DNA from: Acidobacteriota bacterium
GTDB taxonomy: Bacteria > Acidobacteriota > Vicinamibacteria > Vicinamibacterales > CAVVIG01
Length of the DNA: 64,000 nt
Direction: 5' to 3'
NCBI GenBank assembly: GCA_020850715.1
Contig: JADZED010000010.1
Location: forward strand, 1-64,000
Shown: one piece after another, positions 27,044-36,263 of the stretch
How the letters are laid out: each line of letters begins with the position of its first letter
How positions within the stretch are numbered: position 1 is the stretch's first letter
Translations under genes and position numbers: made by a program
The notes under the pieces: generated by a model
Told to the model about the DNA's origin: nothing
The model's database searches: none
Seen by the model: the letters and a program-made list of their open reading frames with translations, nothing else

Positions 27044-28537
27044 GTGCGCAAACCCTTCGTCGCGATCGTGGACGACGACTCGGCGTTCGCCAACTACCTG
27101 CGGACGTTCCTGTCGCTGCGGGGCTACGAGACCCGCGCCTACTCCCGCGGCGACGAGATGCTGGCGGCCGTCAGGCAGGGCGATCCGCCGGACATCGTGC
27201 TCCTCGACGTGATGATGCCCGGCATGAACGGCCTCGAGACGCTGCGGGCGCTCAAGGCGGCCAAGCCCGATCTGCAGGCGATCATGCTGTCGGGGCGCGA
27301 GCAGGCGTCGACGATCGTCGAGGCCGTGCACCTGGGCGCCGCCGACTACGTGGTGAAGCCGGACGATCCGAACGGCCTGGGCGAGATCGCGCTCGATGCG
27401 GCCATCAAGAGCGCGATCGAGAAGACGCGGCTGGTGTCGGAGGTCTCCGAGCTGCGGCGGCAGCTGAGCGACGACCAGGATCGCGCGTTCCTGTTCTGGG
27501 GCGACAGTCCGGAGATGCAGACGATCGCGGCGGTGATCGAACAGGTCTCCGACAGCGACGTCACCGTGCTCATCCGCGGCGAGAGCGGCGTCGGCAAGGA
27601 ACTGGTCGCCCGCGCGATTCACACCCGCTCCCCGCGCAAGGCCCGGCCGTTCGTGAAGGTCAACTGCGCGGCGCTCCCCGGCGAACTGCTCGAGAGCGAG
27701 CTCTTCGGGCACGAGAAGGGCGCCTTCACCGGCGCCGCGACGACCCGCATCGGGAAGTTCGAGCAGGCCGACACCGGCACGATCTTCCTGGACGAGATCG
27801 GCGAGATGAAGGCGGCGCTGCAGGCGAAGATGCTGCACGTGCTGCAGGACGGCCAGTTCACCAAACTGGGCAGCAACAAGGCGGTCGCCGTCGACGTGCG
27901 CGTGGTCGCCGCAACCAACCGCGACCTCGAGGCGATGATGCGGCGGAACGAGTTCCGCGAGGATCTCTATTACCGCCTCAAGGTGATCGAGATCACCGTG
28001 CCGCCGCTGCGCGAACGGCGCAACGAGATCTCGCACCTGGTGGACTTCTTCATCGATCGCTATGCGCGCCGCTACAACCGGCCGGTGCCGCAGATCTCGC
28101 CGCAGCTCAACGAGCTCTTCCACTCCTACGAGTGGCCCGGCAACATCCGCGAGCTGGAGAACATGGTCAAGCGGATCGTGATTCTCCAGCGCGAAGATCT
28201 GGTCTTCCGCGAGATGGCGCGCGCGGTGCAGACGAGCCGCAGCGTCGTTGCCGTCGGCGCCGGCGGCGGCCCTCTCGCCGCCGCCGACGAGGCGCCCGAC
28301 GAGGATGACGAGACGGGGATCGCCGACGAGGAAGGGCCGGCTGGAGAGGCCGCGCCCCACGCCGGCTCGCGCCTCGTGGACGTCTCGAAGGCGGCATCGG
28401 TCAAGGCCGAGCGCGCGCTCATCGAGGACACGCTGAACCAGTGCCAGTGGAACCGGCGGCGCGCCGCCGTGCAGCTGGGCGTGAGCTACAAGACCCTGCT
28501 CAACAAGATCAGGGAGTGCGGCATCTCTCGAAAGTAG
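27044..28537 (+). CDS. NtrC-family sigma-54 response regulator
   Basis: This 497-residue protein has a receiver domain (1-125; acidic DDD near 9-11, phospho-acceptor Asp in VLLDVMMPG, Lys in VVKPDD). The AAA+ sigma-54 activator domain spans about 150-385 with Walker A GESGVGKE, GAFTGA for sigma-54 contact near residue 226, and DEIGEM as Walker B. A Fis-type HTH at the C-terminus reads CQWNRRRAAVQLGVSYKTLL. An acidic linker of about 60 residues sits before the HTH. It starts at GTG 27044, three bases after the kinase-like gene. The target operon is unknown. Confidence 0.94.
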   Translation: MRKPFVAIVDDDSAFANYLRTFLSLRGYETRAYSRGDEMLAAVRQGDPPDIVLLDVMMPGMNGLETLRALKAAKPDLQAIMLSGREQASTIVEAVHLGAADYVVKPDDPNGLGEIALDAAIKSAIEKTRLVSEVSELRRQLSDDQDRAFLFWGDSPEMQTIAAVIEQVSDSDVTVLIRGESGVGKELVARAIHTRSPRKARPFVKVNCAALPGELLESELFGHEKGAFTGAATTRIGKFEQADTGTIFLDEIGEMKAALQAKMLHVLQDGQFTKLGSNKAVAVDVRVVAATNRDLEAMMRRNEFREDLYYRLKVIEITVPPLRERRNEISHLVDFFIDRYARRYNRPVPQISPQLNELFHSYEWPGNIRELENMVKRIVILQREDLVFREMARAVQTSRSVVAVGAGGGPLAAADEAPDEDDETGIADEEGPAGEAAPHAGSRLVDVSKAASVKAERALIEDTLNQCQWNRRRAAVQLGVSYKTLLNKIRECGISRK

Positions 28538-28570
28538 CCGCGGCGACGCGGCACAGGCGACTGCGGCGCC

Positions 28571-29218
28571 CTACCGGGACGGCGCCGCCAGCAGGAACGG
28601 CTCGACGTCTTCCCAGATCCGCGGCAGGCTGGCGGTCAACTGATGATCGTCGTCGAGCAGCGAGAGCGTGACGTTCGGGCGGGCGAGGGCGAAGCGCTCC
28701 ACGGTCCGGCAGTCCACCGACGCGTCGCGGATGCCCTGGAAGACGAGCGCCGGCTGCACCAGCCTGGCGCCGAACGCGTCGTACTGCAGGCTGTCCTCAT
28801 AGAACGCGTAGCGCAGCGGGCGCTCCTCCCCGAGCGCGTAATGGAAGAACGACAGCGTGCCGCGCCGGCGCCACTCCTCGAGGCGCCCCGGCTCGAGCAG
28901 ATGGTGTCCGGGCTTGGCGAACATCACGGCGGGCGCCAGCAGCACCACCCGCGAGATACGATCGGAGAGACGATCGGCCGCCAGGATCGCCAGCGTGCCG
29001 CCAAGGCTGGATCCGATCAGCGCGACCGGATCGCCGGCCCGCGCCACCGCGCCGGCGATCTGCTCGAGCGACCGGGTCATCGTCATGGACGTGAAGTCGG
29101 GCGCATCGAGATCGAGCGCATCGAACGTCACGCCCCGTTCGCGGAAGCGATCGCGGAAGTAGCGAGCCTTGGTCGAACCGGCGCCCGACGCGAATCCGTG
29201 CAGATAGAGCACCGTCAT
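28571..29218 (-). CDS. YqiA/YcfP-type alpha/beta hydrolase
   Basis: This 215-residue alpha/beta hydrolase opens with LYLHGFASG. The nucleophile elbow is GSSLGG near residue 90, an Asp follows in IRDASVD near 165, and the catalytic His is in DDDHQL near 190, the layout of the UPF0227 esterases YqiA and YcfP. It is cytoplasmic. The physiological ester is unknown. It converges with the NtrC gene and lies just downstream of the SET gene on the same strand. Confidence 0.83.
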   Translation of the reverse strand: MTVLYLHGFASGAGSTKARYFRDRFRERGVTFDALDLDAPDFTSMTMTRSLEQIAGAVARAGDPVALIGSSLGGTLAILAADRLSDRISRVVLLAPAVMFAKPGHHLLEPGRLEEWRRRGTLSFFHYALGEERPLRYAFYEDSLQYDAFGARLVQPALVFQGIRDASVDCRTVERFALARPNVTLSLLDDDHQLTASLPRIWEDVEPFLLAAPSR

Positions 29219-29234
29219 CGCGGCGTGGACGCCC

Positions 29235-29630
29235 TCAGAGCAGCGTCTGGCAGCCGGGACGACACCGACACATGATCAATCCCTCGCCGTCGGTGTGGTA
29301 GTGATAGGTCAGCTCCTCGCCCTTGCGGATCGTCCTGGCCGCACGAATCCAGATGACGCCGCCCTTGATCTCGATGTAGCAGTTGGGGCGGCAGGAATGG
29401 TTGATGAAGCGCGCGTCGTTGCCGCCGACGCCGGCGTCGATCACGGTCCGGCTGGTCAGCTTGAAGCACCAGATGTGGTTCGTCCGGATGTAGCGCCGCT
29501 CGCGCCTCAGGCTCTCCTGATTGGAGATCTTCTCCCCGGCATAGTGGATGATCCGCGTGTTCTTCGGAATCGTTCCCGTCGCGTAGACACCCCACCCGTG
29601 GATCTTCGACCGACGTTTCGCGATCATCAC
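29235..29630 (-). CDS. Bacterial SET-domain protein methyltransferase
   Basis: This 131-residue protein is a minimal SET domain. GWGVYA near the N-terminus begins SAM binding. ARFINHSCRPNCY (residues 75-87) and GEELTYHY form the pseudoknot active site. A post-SET-like Cys cluster, CRCRPGC, lies near the end. SET enzymes methylate protein lysines. In bacteria they are scattered and are usually attributed to transfer from eukaryotes or to modification of chromatin-like or secreted proteins. It lies 16 bases upstream of the esterase gene, probably in one transcript. The target is unknown. Confidence 0.88.
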   Translation of the reverse strand: MMIAKRRSKIHGWGVYATGTIPKNTRIIHYAGEKISNQESLRRERRYIRTNHIWCFKLTSRTVIDAGVGGNDARFINHSCRPNCYIEIKGGVIWIRAARTIRKGEELTYHYHTDGEGLIMCRCRPGCQTLL

Positions 29631-29701
29631 CCTCCCGTGGCCGCATGCTCCCGTCCGTTCTTACGATAGCATTGGCCGGAACCCCCGACCAACGGGACCC
29701 C

Positions 29702-30898
29702 ATGCGACTCCTGATCGCCCTGTCCGCCGTCGTCTTCTTCGCGTCAGCCGTCCGGACACGGGCGACGCGCCGGCTCGTGGTGCCGGGGCCCCCGAAGCTG
29801 CCGTTCAGCGCGGCGGTGAGCGCGGACGGGCTCATCTATCTCGCGGGCGCGCTCGGCACCGGCGCCGACATCCGCATCGTCGACGGCGGCATCCGGGCGC
29901 AGACCCGGCAGGCGCTCGACAATCTCGACGCGGCGCTCAGACAGGCCGGATCGAGCCTGCCGAATGCGGTCAGCGTCCATGTCTACCTCCGCGACGCCGC
30001 CGATGTCGCCGCCATGAACGAGGTGTACCGCGCGGTATTTCCGGACGCTCCGCCGGCGCGGACGACCGTGGTCGTCGACGCCCTGGCGCTGCCCGAGGCG
30101 ATCGTCGAGATCTCGCTCGTCGCCGTGCCCGAGGGCGCCGAACGACGCGTCGTCCTGCCGGGCGGCTGGCTGCCGCCGGCCAGCCCCTACAGCTACGGGA
30201 TCCGCACGGGCCGCACGCTCTTTCTCTCCGGCCTGGTCAGCCGGAACGCGGTCGACCATGCGACGGTCCCAGGCAGCGTGTCGCAGCAGACCGGAATCGC
30301 GCTCGGCAACGCGAAGACGATTCTCGAGGCGGCCGGCATGTCGCTGGCCGATGTCGTGAGCAGCCGCGTCTTCCTGCCCGACATGTCCACGTTCGAGGAG
30401 ATGAACGGCGCGTATCGGACCTGGTTTCCCGCCGCCCCCCCGGCGCGGGCGACCGCGAAGGCCGGCCTCACCGCGGCGCCCCTGCGGGTCGAGATCACGC
30501 TGGTGGCGGTCGAGGGCGCGGAGCGCCGCGCGTTCACGACGCCGAATGCGGACGGCACGCCCGGGACGCCGAATCCCAACCTCAGCGCAGCGATCCGCAC
30601 GGGCAACCGGCTGTACCTGGCGGGCATCGCCGGCAACGCGCCCGGAGCGAAAGACGACGTGAGGACGCAGACCGCGGAGGCGCTTGCGCGGATCGGCCGC
30701 ACGCTCCATGCCGCCGGGTTCGACTGGCCGGACGTCGTGGACGGCATCGTGTACCTGCGGAACATGTCGGACTTCGCACAGATGAACGCGGCCTACACCG
30801 GCGTCCTGACCGCGCCGCTGCCCGCGCGCGCCACCGTCGGGGTGGACCCCGCCGGCGCGGGCGCGCTGGTGGAGTTGATGTTGACCGCCGTGAAGTAG
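29702..30898 (+). CDS. Exported protein with three tandem RidA domains
   Basis: This 398-residue protein has an N-terminal hydrophobic signal (LLIALSAVVFFASA) and three successive RidA/YjgF modules at about 20-145, 150-270 and 275-398. Each shows the family pattern: an LYLAG or LFLSG strand, a TRQALDNLDAAL-like helix, a VYLRDAADVAAMN-like strand-helix, and a PPART or PARA segment carrying the Arg that binds the substrate carboxylate. RidA normally is a cytoplasmic homotrimer hydrolysing reactive imines. Here one chain could fold as a pseudo-trimer. ATG 29702 gives the signal peptide. Confidence 0.85.
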   Translation: MRLLIALSAVVFFASAVRTRATRRLVVPGPPKLPFSAAVSADGLIYLAGALGTGADIRIVDGGIRAQTRQALDNLDAALRQAGSSLPNAVSVHVYLRDAADVAAMNEVYRAVFPDAPPARTTVVVDALALPEAIVEISLVAVPEGAERRVVLPGGWLPPASPYSYGIRTGRTLFLSGLVSRNAVDHATVPGSVSQQTGIALGNAKTILEAAGMSLADVVSSRVFLPDMSTFEEMNGAYRTWFPAAPPARATAKAGLTAAPLRVEITLVAVEGAERRAFTTPNADGTPGTPNPNLSAAIRTGNRLYLAGIAGNAPGAKDDVRTQTAEALARIGRTLHAAGFDWPDVVDGIVYLRNMSDFAQMNAAYTGVLTAPLPARATVGVDPAGAGALVELMLTAVK

Positions 30899-30925
30899 CC
30901 GCAGCCGGGCTGTTATAGTTGCTCC

Positions 30926-31906
30926 ATGCACGGCATCGTCTCGGCGTGGGGACGCATCCTCGCGGGCCATACGCCCTCGCTCTCCATCGAAATCACGCGT
31001 GAATGTCCCCTCCGCTGCCCCGGCTGCTACGCGTATGGCGACGAACATCTCGGCGGCGACCTCACGCTGCGCCAGGTTCGCGACTTCAAGGGCCAGGCGC
31101 TGGTCGACGGCGTGGTCACGCTGGTCGACCGGCACCGGCCGCTGCACGTCTCGATCGTGGGCGGCGAACCGCTCGTGCGCTACCGCGAGCTGAACACGCT
31201 GCTGCCCATGCTGTCGGCGCGCGGGATTCACGTGCAGGTGGTCACAAGCGCCGTGCGGGAAATACCGCGCGAGTGGGCGGCAATCGCACGCCTGACGATT
31301 TCCGTCTCGGTCGACGGCCTGCCGCCGGAGCACGACGTCCGCCGGGCGCCGGCGACCTACGCGCGGATCCTCGAGCACATCCAGGGGCATCGGATCACGG
31401 TGCACTGCACGGTGACGCGGCAGCAGGTGAACCGCCCGGGCTACCTCGAGGAGTTCCTCCGGTTCTGGTCGGACCGCCGCGAGGTCGAGAAGATCTGGGT
31501 GAGCCTGTACACGCCGCAGGTCGGCGAGCAGTCGGAGGAGCGCCTGAGCACGGCCGATCGCGAGACGGCGATCGCGGCGCTCATGGCGCTGCGCCTGCGC
31601 TATCAGAAGTTGAACATGCCCAAGGGGCTCATCGAGGCCTACGCGGCGCCGCCGCAGTCGCCGGAGGAATGCGTCTTCGCGCGCACGACGCTCTGCGTGT
31701 CGGCCGATCTCACCACGAAGATCGCACCCTGCCAGTTCGGCGGCACGCCGGACTGCGCCAGCTGCGGCTGCCTGGCGTCGGCCGGCCTGGCGGCGGTCGC
31801 CCGCCACCGCCTGCTCGGCGTCATCCCCATCGCGGCGCTGTTCAGCGGCTCGATGAAGGTCGGCGAGCAGGTCCGGCGGCTGCGCCCCGCGCAGACAACC
31901 GCCTGA
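30926..31906 (+). CDS. Radical SAM protein with C-terminal cysteine cluster
   Basis: This 326-residue protein has the radical SAM cluster motif CPLRCPGC (Cys near residues 27, 31, 34), followed by the GGEPL motif near 80 that binds SAM. A C-terminal cysteine group (CVFARTTLC, then CQFGGTPDCASCGC) may bind an auxiliary Fe-S cluster, as in SPASM-type enzymes. Only 27 bases separate it from the RidA gene. The substrate cannot be told. No peptide precursor gene is evident nearby. Confidence 0.88.
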   Translation: MHGIVSAWGRILAGHTPSLSIEITRECPLRCPGCYAYGDEHLGGDLTLRQVRDFKGQALVDGVVTLVDRHRPLHVSIVGGEPLVRYRELNTLLPMLSARGIHVQVVTSAVREIPREWAAIARLTISVSVDGLPPEHDVRRAPATYARILEHIQGHRITVHCTVTRQQVNRPGYLEEFLRFWSDRREVEKIWVSLYTPQVGEQSEERLSTADRETAIAALMALRLRYQKLNMPKGLIEAYAAPPQSPEECVFARTTLCVSADLTTKIAPCQFGGTPDCASCGCLASAGLAAVARHRLLGVIPIAALFSGSMKVGEQVRRLRPAQTTA

Positions 31907-32094
31907 ACGGCGCGCTCCCATGGCCCCTTTGCCGGCGCCGCGCTTGGCGCGCAGCCCGGCCGCGCGCGTGCCGCACGTGGCGATCTTCACGGCGGCCGGC
32001 CGGCTGGAGCCTCCCGCGCTCGCCGAGGGATTCAATTGGCGTTCCACGTGCGCGTCGACGGCGAGGGCCGCCCGGCCGTGAGGGGGCTGCGCGA

Positions 32095-32790
32095 ATGACG
32101 CCGATCGAAACGGTCTTTCTCGACGCGGGCGGTGTGCTCGTGCACCCGAACTGGCCACGCGTGAGCGGAGAGCTCGCCCGGCGCGGCGTCCAGGTGAGCG
32201 CGGCCGCGCTCGAGGCGGCGGACCCGCGCGCCAGGCGGCGGATCGACCTTCCCGCCACGATCGGCGCGACCGACGATCGGAGCCGCGGGCGGCTGTACTT
32301 CGACTTGGTGCTGGCGCAGGCCGGCGTGCCGCCGTCGGAGGCGACCCGGGAGGCGCTCGATTCGCTCGACGAGTACCACGCGCGCTGCAACCTCTGGGAA
32401 GTCGTGCCGCCCGACGTTCCGCCGGCGCTGGCCAGACTGCGACAGATCGGGCTGCAGCTCGTGGTGGTGTCCAACGCCAACGGCACGATCGGCGAGATGT
32501 TCGGGCGCCTCGGCCTCGCCGATCGCGTGGACCTGCTGATCGACTCGTCGGTCGAAGGCGTCGAGAAGCCGGATCCGCGGCTGTTCGAGATCGCCCTCGC
32601 GCGCAGCGGGGCCCGCCGCGACGCCACCGTGCACGTCGGCGATCTGTACTGCGTCGACGTCGCCGGCGCGCGCGCGGCCGGGCTGCGCGCAGCGCTGCTC
32701 GATCTCGCCGGCCTCTACGGCGACGCCGACTGCATCAGAGTCCGTACGCTCGACGAGCTCTGTGATCGGATCGAGCGGCGCGAAGTGTGA
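32095..32790 (+). CDS. HAD-superfamily hydrolase
   Basis: This 231-residue HAD phosphatase-like protein has motif I VFLDAGGVLV near residue 7, in which the usual second Asp (DxD) is replaced by Gly. Motif II is VVVSNANG near 123, the conserved Lys lies in VEKPDPRLF near 155, and motif IV is HVGDLYCVD near 180. Lacking the acid/base Asp, it may be a haloacid dehalogenase-type or weak phosphatase enzyme. It follows the radical SAM gene by about 190 bases on the same strand. That gap holds only one 53-codon frame without a recognisable product. Confidence 0.83.
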   Translation: MTPIETVFLDAGGVLVHPNWPRVSGELARRGVQVSAAALEAADPRARRRIDLPATIGATDDRSRGRLYFDLVLAQAGVPPSEATREALDSLDEYHARCNLWEVVPPDVPPALARLRQIGLQLVVVSNANGTIGEMFGRLGLADRVDLLIDSSVEGVEKPDPRLFEIALARSGARRDATVHVGDLYCVDVAGARAAGLRAALLDLAGLYGDADCIRVRTLDELCDRIERREV

Positions 32791-32859
32791 TCGGGAAGAG
32801 GGTCAGGAGGGGTCGCGGGGTTCAGGTGGTTCAGCGAGGTTCCGGGGGGCGAGAGAGGT

Positions 32860-35800
32860 TCAATAGAAGTCGTGGGCGTCGAAGTTCACGGAGGCGCCTT
32901 GCAGCGCCTGCACCTGTTCGGCGCGCACCGAGAAGACGCCGTCCTGCGCCTGCATGATGCCGTCGACGATGAGGAACGGCTCTTCGACGAAGACGAGGCG
33001 GTCGCGCGCGAACAGGTCGGGGCGCACGATGATGTTGGCGATGCCGGTCTCGTCCTCGAGCGTGAGGAACACGAACCCCCTGGCCGTGCCCGGGCGCTGG
33101 CGGGTGATCACCATGCCGGCGACGCGTACGCGCCGGCCGTGGCGCACCGCGCGCAGATCGGATGCGCGCAGAATGCCGCGCATCGCCAGTTCCTCGCGCC
33201 GCAGCGCCATCGGATGCCGGCCGACGGTCAGCCCCATGCCGGCGTAGTCGGCGATCGCACGCTCGGCCTCGGTCATGGGAGCCAGAGGACAGCAGTCGCT
33301 GGCGATCTCTCCCGCCCGCAGCAGCTCACCAGCCGGGCGGACGGCGCGCTCGGCCTGCCAGAGCGCCGAGCGGCGGTCGTAGCCGAACGTGTTCAAGGCG
33401 CCGAGGTCGGCGAGCGTGACGACCTCGGACCGCCGCAGCCCGGCGCGCGCGACGAGATCGTCGATTGACGCGAACCGCGCCCCGCCCGCCTTTCCCGCCT
33501 CTCCCGCCCAATCGTACGAGCACGTGTTGCAGAACGCCCGCCCATCGTCGCTCCGCTCGATCATCGAGTCGTCGTCGCAGCCGCACTTCGGGCAGATCAC
33601 GGCTGGCCTGGATGCCTGCACGGTTTCGGCGGCCGCGCGGGCCTTCAGGCCTGTGCCTTCTGTCGTGGTGCGGACCTTCAGATCTGCCGTGGGTGCGAGC
33701 GCGATGCGTCTTCCCGCCTCCTGTCGCAGGCCGCTCACATACCGCAGGCCCAGGCGGATCGCGCCATCCCCGGCGACCGAACAGTCCCAGTCCGACGTCT
33801 GGACGTCGATCGGCAGGAAGCGGACGCCGCGCCGCTGCGCGTCCTTGACGAGCGTCGCCGGATGATAGAAGCCCATCGGCTGGTTGTTGAGCAGCGCCGT
33901 ATAGAACGCCGCCGGGTAGTGCGCCTTCAGATACGCGCTCGCATACGCGAGGAGCGCGAAGCTGGCGGCGTGCGACTCGGGAAAGCCGTAGAGCGCGAAC
34001 GAGGCGATCGACGCGATGATCTGCTCGGCCGGGGCGCCGACGATGCCGTTGGCCGCCATGCCGGCGCGCAGTTGAAGCTCGATCTGCTGCATCCGCTGCG
34101 CCGATCGCTTGAAGCCCATGGCCCGGCGCAGCGCCTCGGCCTGCCCGCCGGTGAATCCGGCGGCCACCATGGCCATGCGCAGCAGCTGCTCCTGGAACAG
34201 CGGCACGCCGAGCGTGCGCTTCAGAATCGGCTCGAGCGAGGGGTGCGGGTAGACCACCGGCTCGCGGCCGGCGCGCCGGTTCAGGTACGGATGCACCATC
34301 TGTCCGACGATCGGGCCGGGGCGGATGATGGCCACCTGCACGACGAGATCGTAGAAGCGCTCCGGCGCGAGCCGAGGAAGCGTCGCCATCTGCGCGCGCG
34401 ACTCGACCTGGAAGACGCCGATCGTATCGGCCTCCTGCAGCATCCTGTACACGGCGGGATCGTCGGGCGGCAGACGCGCGAGATCGAGGTTCGGCACCAG
34501 CGCGATCGCATCCTGCAGCACCGCCATCATGCCGAGGCCGAGCAGGTCGACCTTCACGATGCCCATGTCGGCGCAATCGTCCTTGTCCCACTGCACGACG
34601 ACGCGGCCGGGCATGCAGGCGGGCTCGAGCGGCACGACGGCGTCGAGCTGCCCCTGGCAGATCACCATGCCGCCGGAGTGCTGGCCGAGGTGCCGCGGCA
34701 GATCCAGCATCTGCTCCCAGATGCGCGCGAACCGCCGCACGTGCTCCGACTGCACGTCGAGCCCGGCCGATGCGAGGCGCCGCGGCAGCGTGCCGCCCTC
34801 CGCTGCGGGTCGTGGCGGTCCTGCGCCCGCCGGCAGGCCCGCGCGATCGACGAAATCGAAGTCGTCCATCGCCTTCGCCAGCCGATCGACCTGCGCGGGG
34901 TCGAACCCGAGCGCCTTGCCCGCCTCGCGCGCCGCGCTGCGGCCGCGGTAGGTGATCACGCTGGCGGTCATCGCCGCGCCGAGACGGCCGTACTTCCCGT
35001 AGACGTGCTGGATCACCTGCTCGCGCCGGTCGCCGCTCGGCAGATCCAGATCGATGTCGGGCCACTCGCCGCGCTCCTCCGACAGGAAACGCTCGAACAG
35101 CAGGTCCATGCCGACCGGATCCACCGCGGTGATCCCGAGGCTGTAGCACACGGCGCTGTTGGCTGCCGAGCCGCGGCCCTGCACGAGGATGCCGCGCCCG
35201 CGGCAGAAATTGACGATGTCCCACACGATGAGGAAATAGCCGGCGAGATCGAGCCTCTCGATCAGATCCAGCTCGCGCGCGATCTGCGCCCGGGCGCGGT
35301 CGTGGTACGGACGATAGCGATCGCGCGCGCCGAGATCGGCGATCTGGCGCAGAAACGAGGCCTGCGTCTCTCCGGCCGGCACCGGGTAGTCGGGAAAGCG
35401 ATAGCCGAGATCGGCCATCGTGTACTGCAGCCGATCGGCGAGCTCCCCGGTGCGCGCCACCGCGTCGGGCAGATCGGCGAACAACGCGGCCGCCTCGGCG
35501 GGCGGCTTCAGGTACCGCTCGGCGTTCGGCGCGAGCCGGCGGCCCGCCTCCGCAATCATCGTGCCGTGGCGGATGCAGGCGAGCACGTCGTGCAACGGAC
35601 GCTCGGCCGGCGTGGCGAAGCGCACACCGCCGGTCGCGATCACCGGCACGCGGAACGCCGCCGCCAGATCGATCAGCGCGCGATTGTCCGCCTCCTCGTC
35701 GCGGCGGAAGTGGCGCTGCACCTCCACGAACACCCGATCGCGGCCGAAGAGACCAACGAGTCGATCGAGCAGGCCGCCGACGCCGTGACGCCGCGCGTCG

Positions 35801-36237
35801 AGCGCCTGGCGATCGACGAGCGCGACGAGACCGCGCGTGCAGCCGTCGAGATCGTCCAGGGCCAGCACGCCTCCCGCCTTCCGCCGGCGCCGGTCCTCCG
35901 GCGAGCCGCCCTCGTCCTGGCGGAGGCCGGCCGGCGCGGCGAGCTTCATGCGCGTGATCAGCCGGCACAGGTTGCGATAGCCCTCCTGGGTTTCGCAGAG
36001 CAGCGGCAGCGTCGCCTGCGGCAGGATCAGCTCGGCGCCGATGATCGGGCGGATGCCGGCGGCGCGCGCCGCCTTGTGAAACCGCGGCGCGCCGTACACG
36101 CCGCCGCGATCCACCAGCGCCAGCGCACGATAGCCCAGCGCGGCGGCGCGATCGACCAGCGCCTCGGGCAGCGACGCGCCCCGCAGGAAGCTGAAGGCGG
36201 AGGCGGTATGAAGTTCCACGTACGACGAAGACGCCAC
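32860..36237 (-). CDS. dnaE2: DnaE2 error-prone DNA polymerase with an unusual zinc-ribbon insertion
   Basis: This C-family polymerase of about 1125 residues works in damage-induced translesion synthesis with ImuA and ImuB. The N-terminal PHP domain (SSYVELHTASAFSFLRGAS start) is followed by the palm with PDIDLDLP near residue 393 and VKVDLLGLG near 560. The C-terminal OB fold contains FVFLTLEDETGIANIIV. A roughly 80-residue insert near 845-925 contains an 11-residue tandem repeat and a zinc-ribbon-like C882/C885-C903/C906, which is not usual for the family. I chose GTG 36237 because it abuts the conserved PHP start. The gene lies 26 bases after imuB. Confidence 0.9.
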   Translation of the reverse strand: MASSSYVELHTASAFSFLRGASLPEALVDRAAALGYRALALVDRGGVYGAPRFHKAARAAGIRPIIGAELILPQATLPLLCETQEGYRNLCRLITRMKLAAPAGLRQDEGGSPEDRRRRKAGGVLALDDLDGCTRGLVALVDRQALDARRHGVGGLLDRLVGLFGRDRVFVEVQRHFRRDEEADNRALIDLAAAFRVPVIATGGVRFATPAERPLHDVLACIRHGTMIAEAGRRLAPNAERYLKPPAEAAALFADLPDAVARTGELADRLQYTMADLGYRFPDYPVPAGETQASFLRQIADLGARDRYRPYHDRARAQIARELDLIERLDLAGYFLIVWDIVNFCRGRGILVQGRGSAANSAVCYSLGITAVDPVGMDLLFERFLSEERGEWPDIDLDLPSGDRREQVIQHVYGKYGRLGAAMTASVITYRGRSAAREAGKALGFDPAQVDRLAKAMDDFDFVDRAGLPAGAGPPRPAAEGGTLPRRLASAGLDVQSEHVRRFARIWEQMLDLPRHLGQHSGGMVICQGQLDAVVPLEPACMPGRVVVQWDKDDCADMGIVKVDLLGLGMMAVLQDAIALVPNLDLARLPPDDPAVYRMLQEADTIGVFQVESRAQMATLPRLAPERFYDLVVQVAIIRPGPIVGQMVHPYLNRRAGREPVVYPHPSLEPILKRTLGVPLFQEQLLRMAMVAAGFTGGQAEALRRAMGFKRSAQRMQQIELQLRAGMAANGIVGAPAEQIIASIASFALYGFPESHAASFALLAYASAYLKAHYPAAFYTALLNNQPMGFYHPATLVKDAQRRGVRFLPIDVQTSDWDCSVAGDGAIRLGLRYVSGLRQEAGRRIALAPTADLKVRTTTEGTGLKARAAAETVQASRPAVICPKCGCDDDSMIERSDDGRAFCNTCSYDWAGEAGKAGGARFASIDDLVARAGLRRSEVVTLADLGALNTFGYDRRSALWQAERAVRPAGELLRAGEIASDCCPLAPMTEAERAIADYAGMGLTVGRHPMALRREELAMRGILRASDLRAVRHGRRVRVAGMVITRQRPGTARGFVFLTLEDETGIANIIVRPDLFARDRLVFVEEPFLIVDGIMQAQDGVFSVRAEQVQALQGASVNFDAHDFY
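33637..33702 (-). repeat. 33-base tandem repeat inside dnaE2
   Basis: Two units begin at 33637 and 33670 and share about 14 of their first 19 bases (GCGG-CCTTCAG core). On the coding strand they encode LKVRTTTEGTG and LKARAAAETVQ, an 11-residue repeat. The region lies in the non-canonical insert next to the zinc ribbon, suggesting a mobile or expanded repeat that entered the gene in frame. Confidence 0.6.
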
Positions 36238-36263
36238 TGCACGCTCGCCACTGGTCTGTCGGT

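Noticed and set aside
31920-32081. 53-codon frame between the radical SAM and HAD genes
   Set aside because: Its composition is biased to Ala, Arg and Pro with no ribosome site and no known family, so it is treated as intergenic.
29744-32158. 804-codon minus-strand frame
   Set aside because: It opposes the RidA and radical SAM genes, which have clear motifs. It has no domain of its own.
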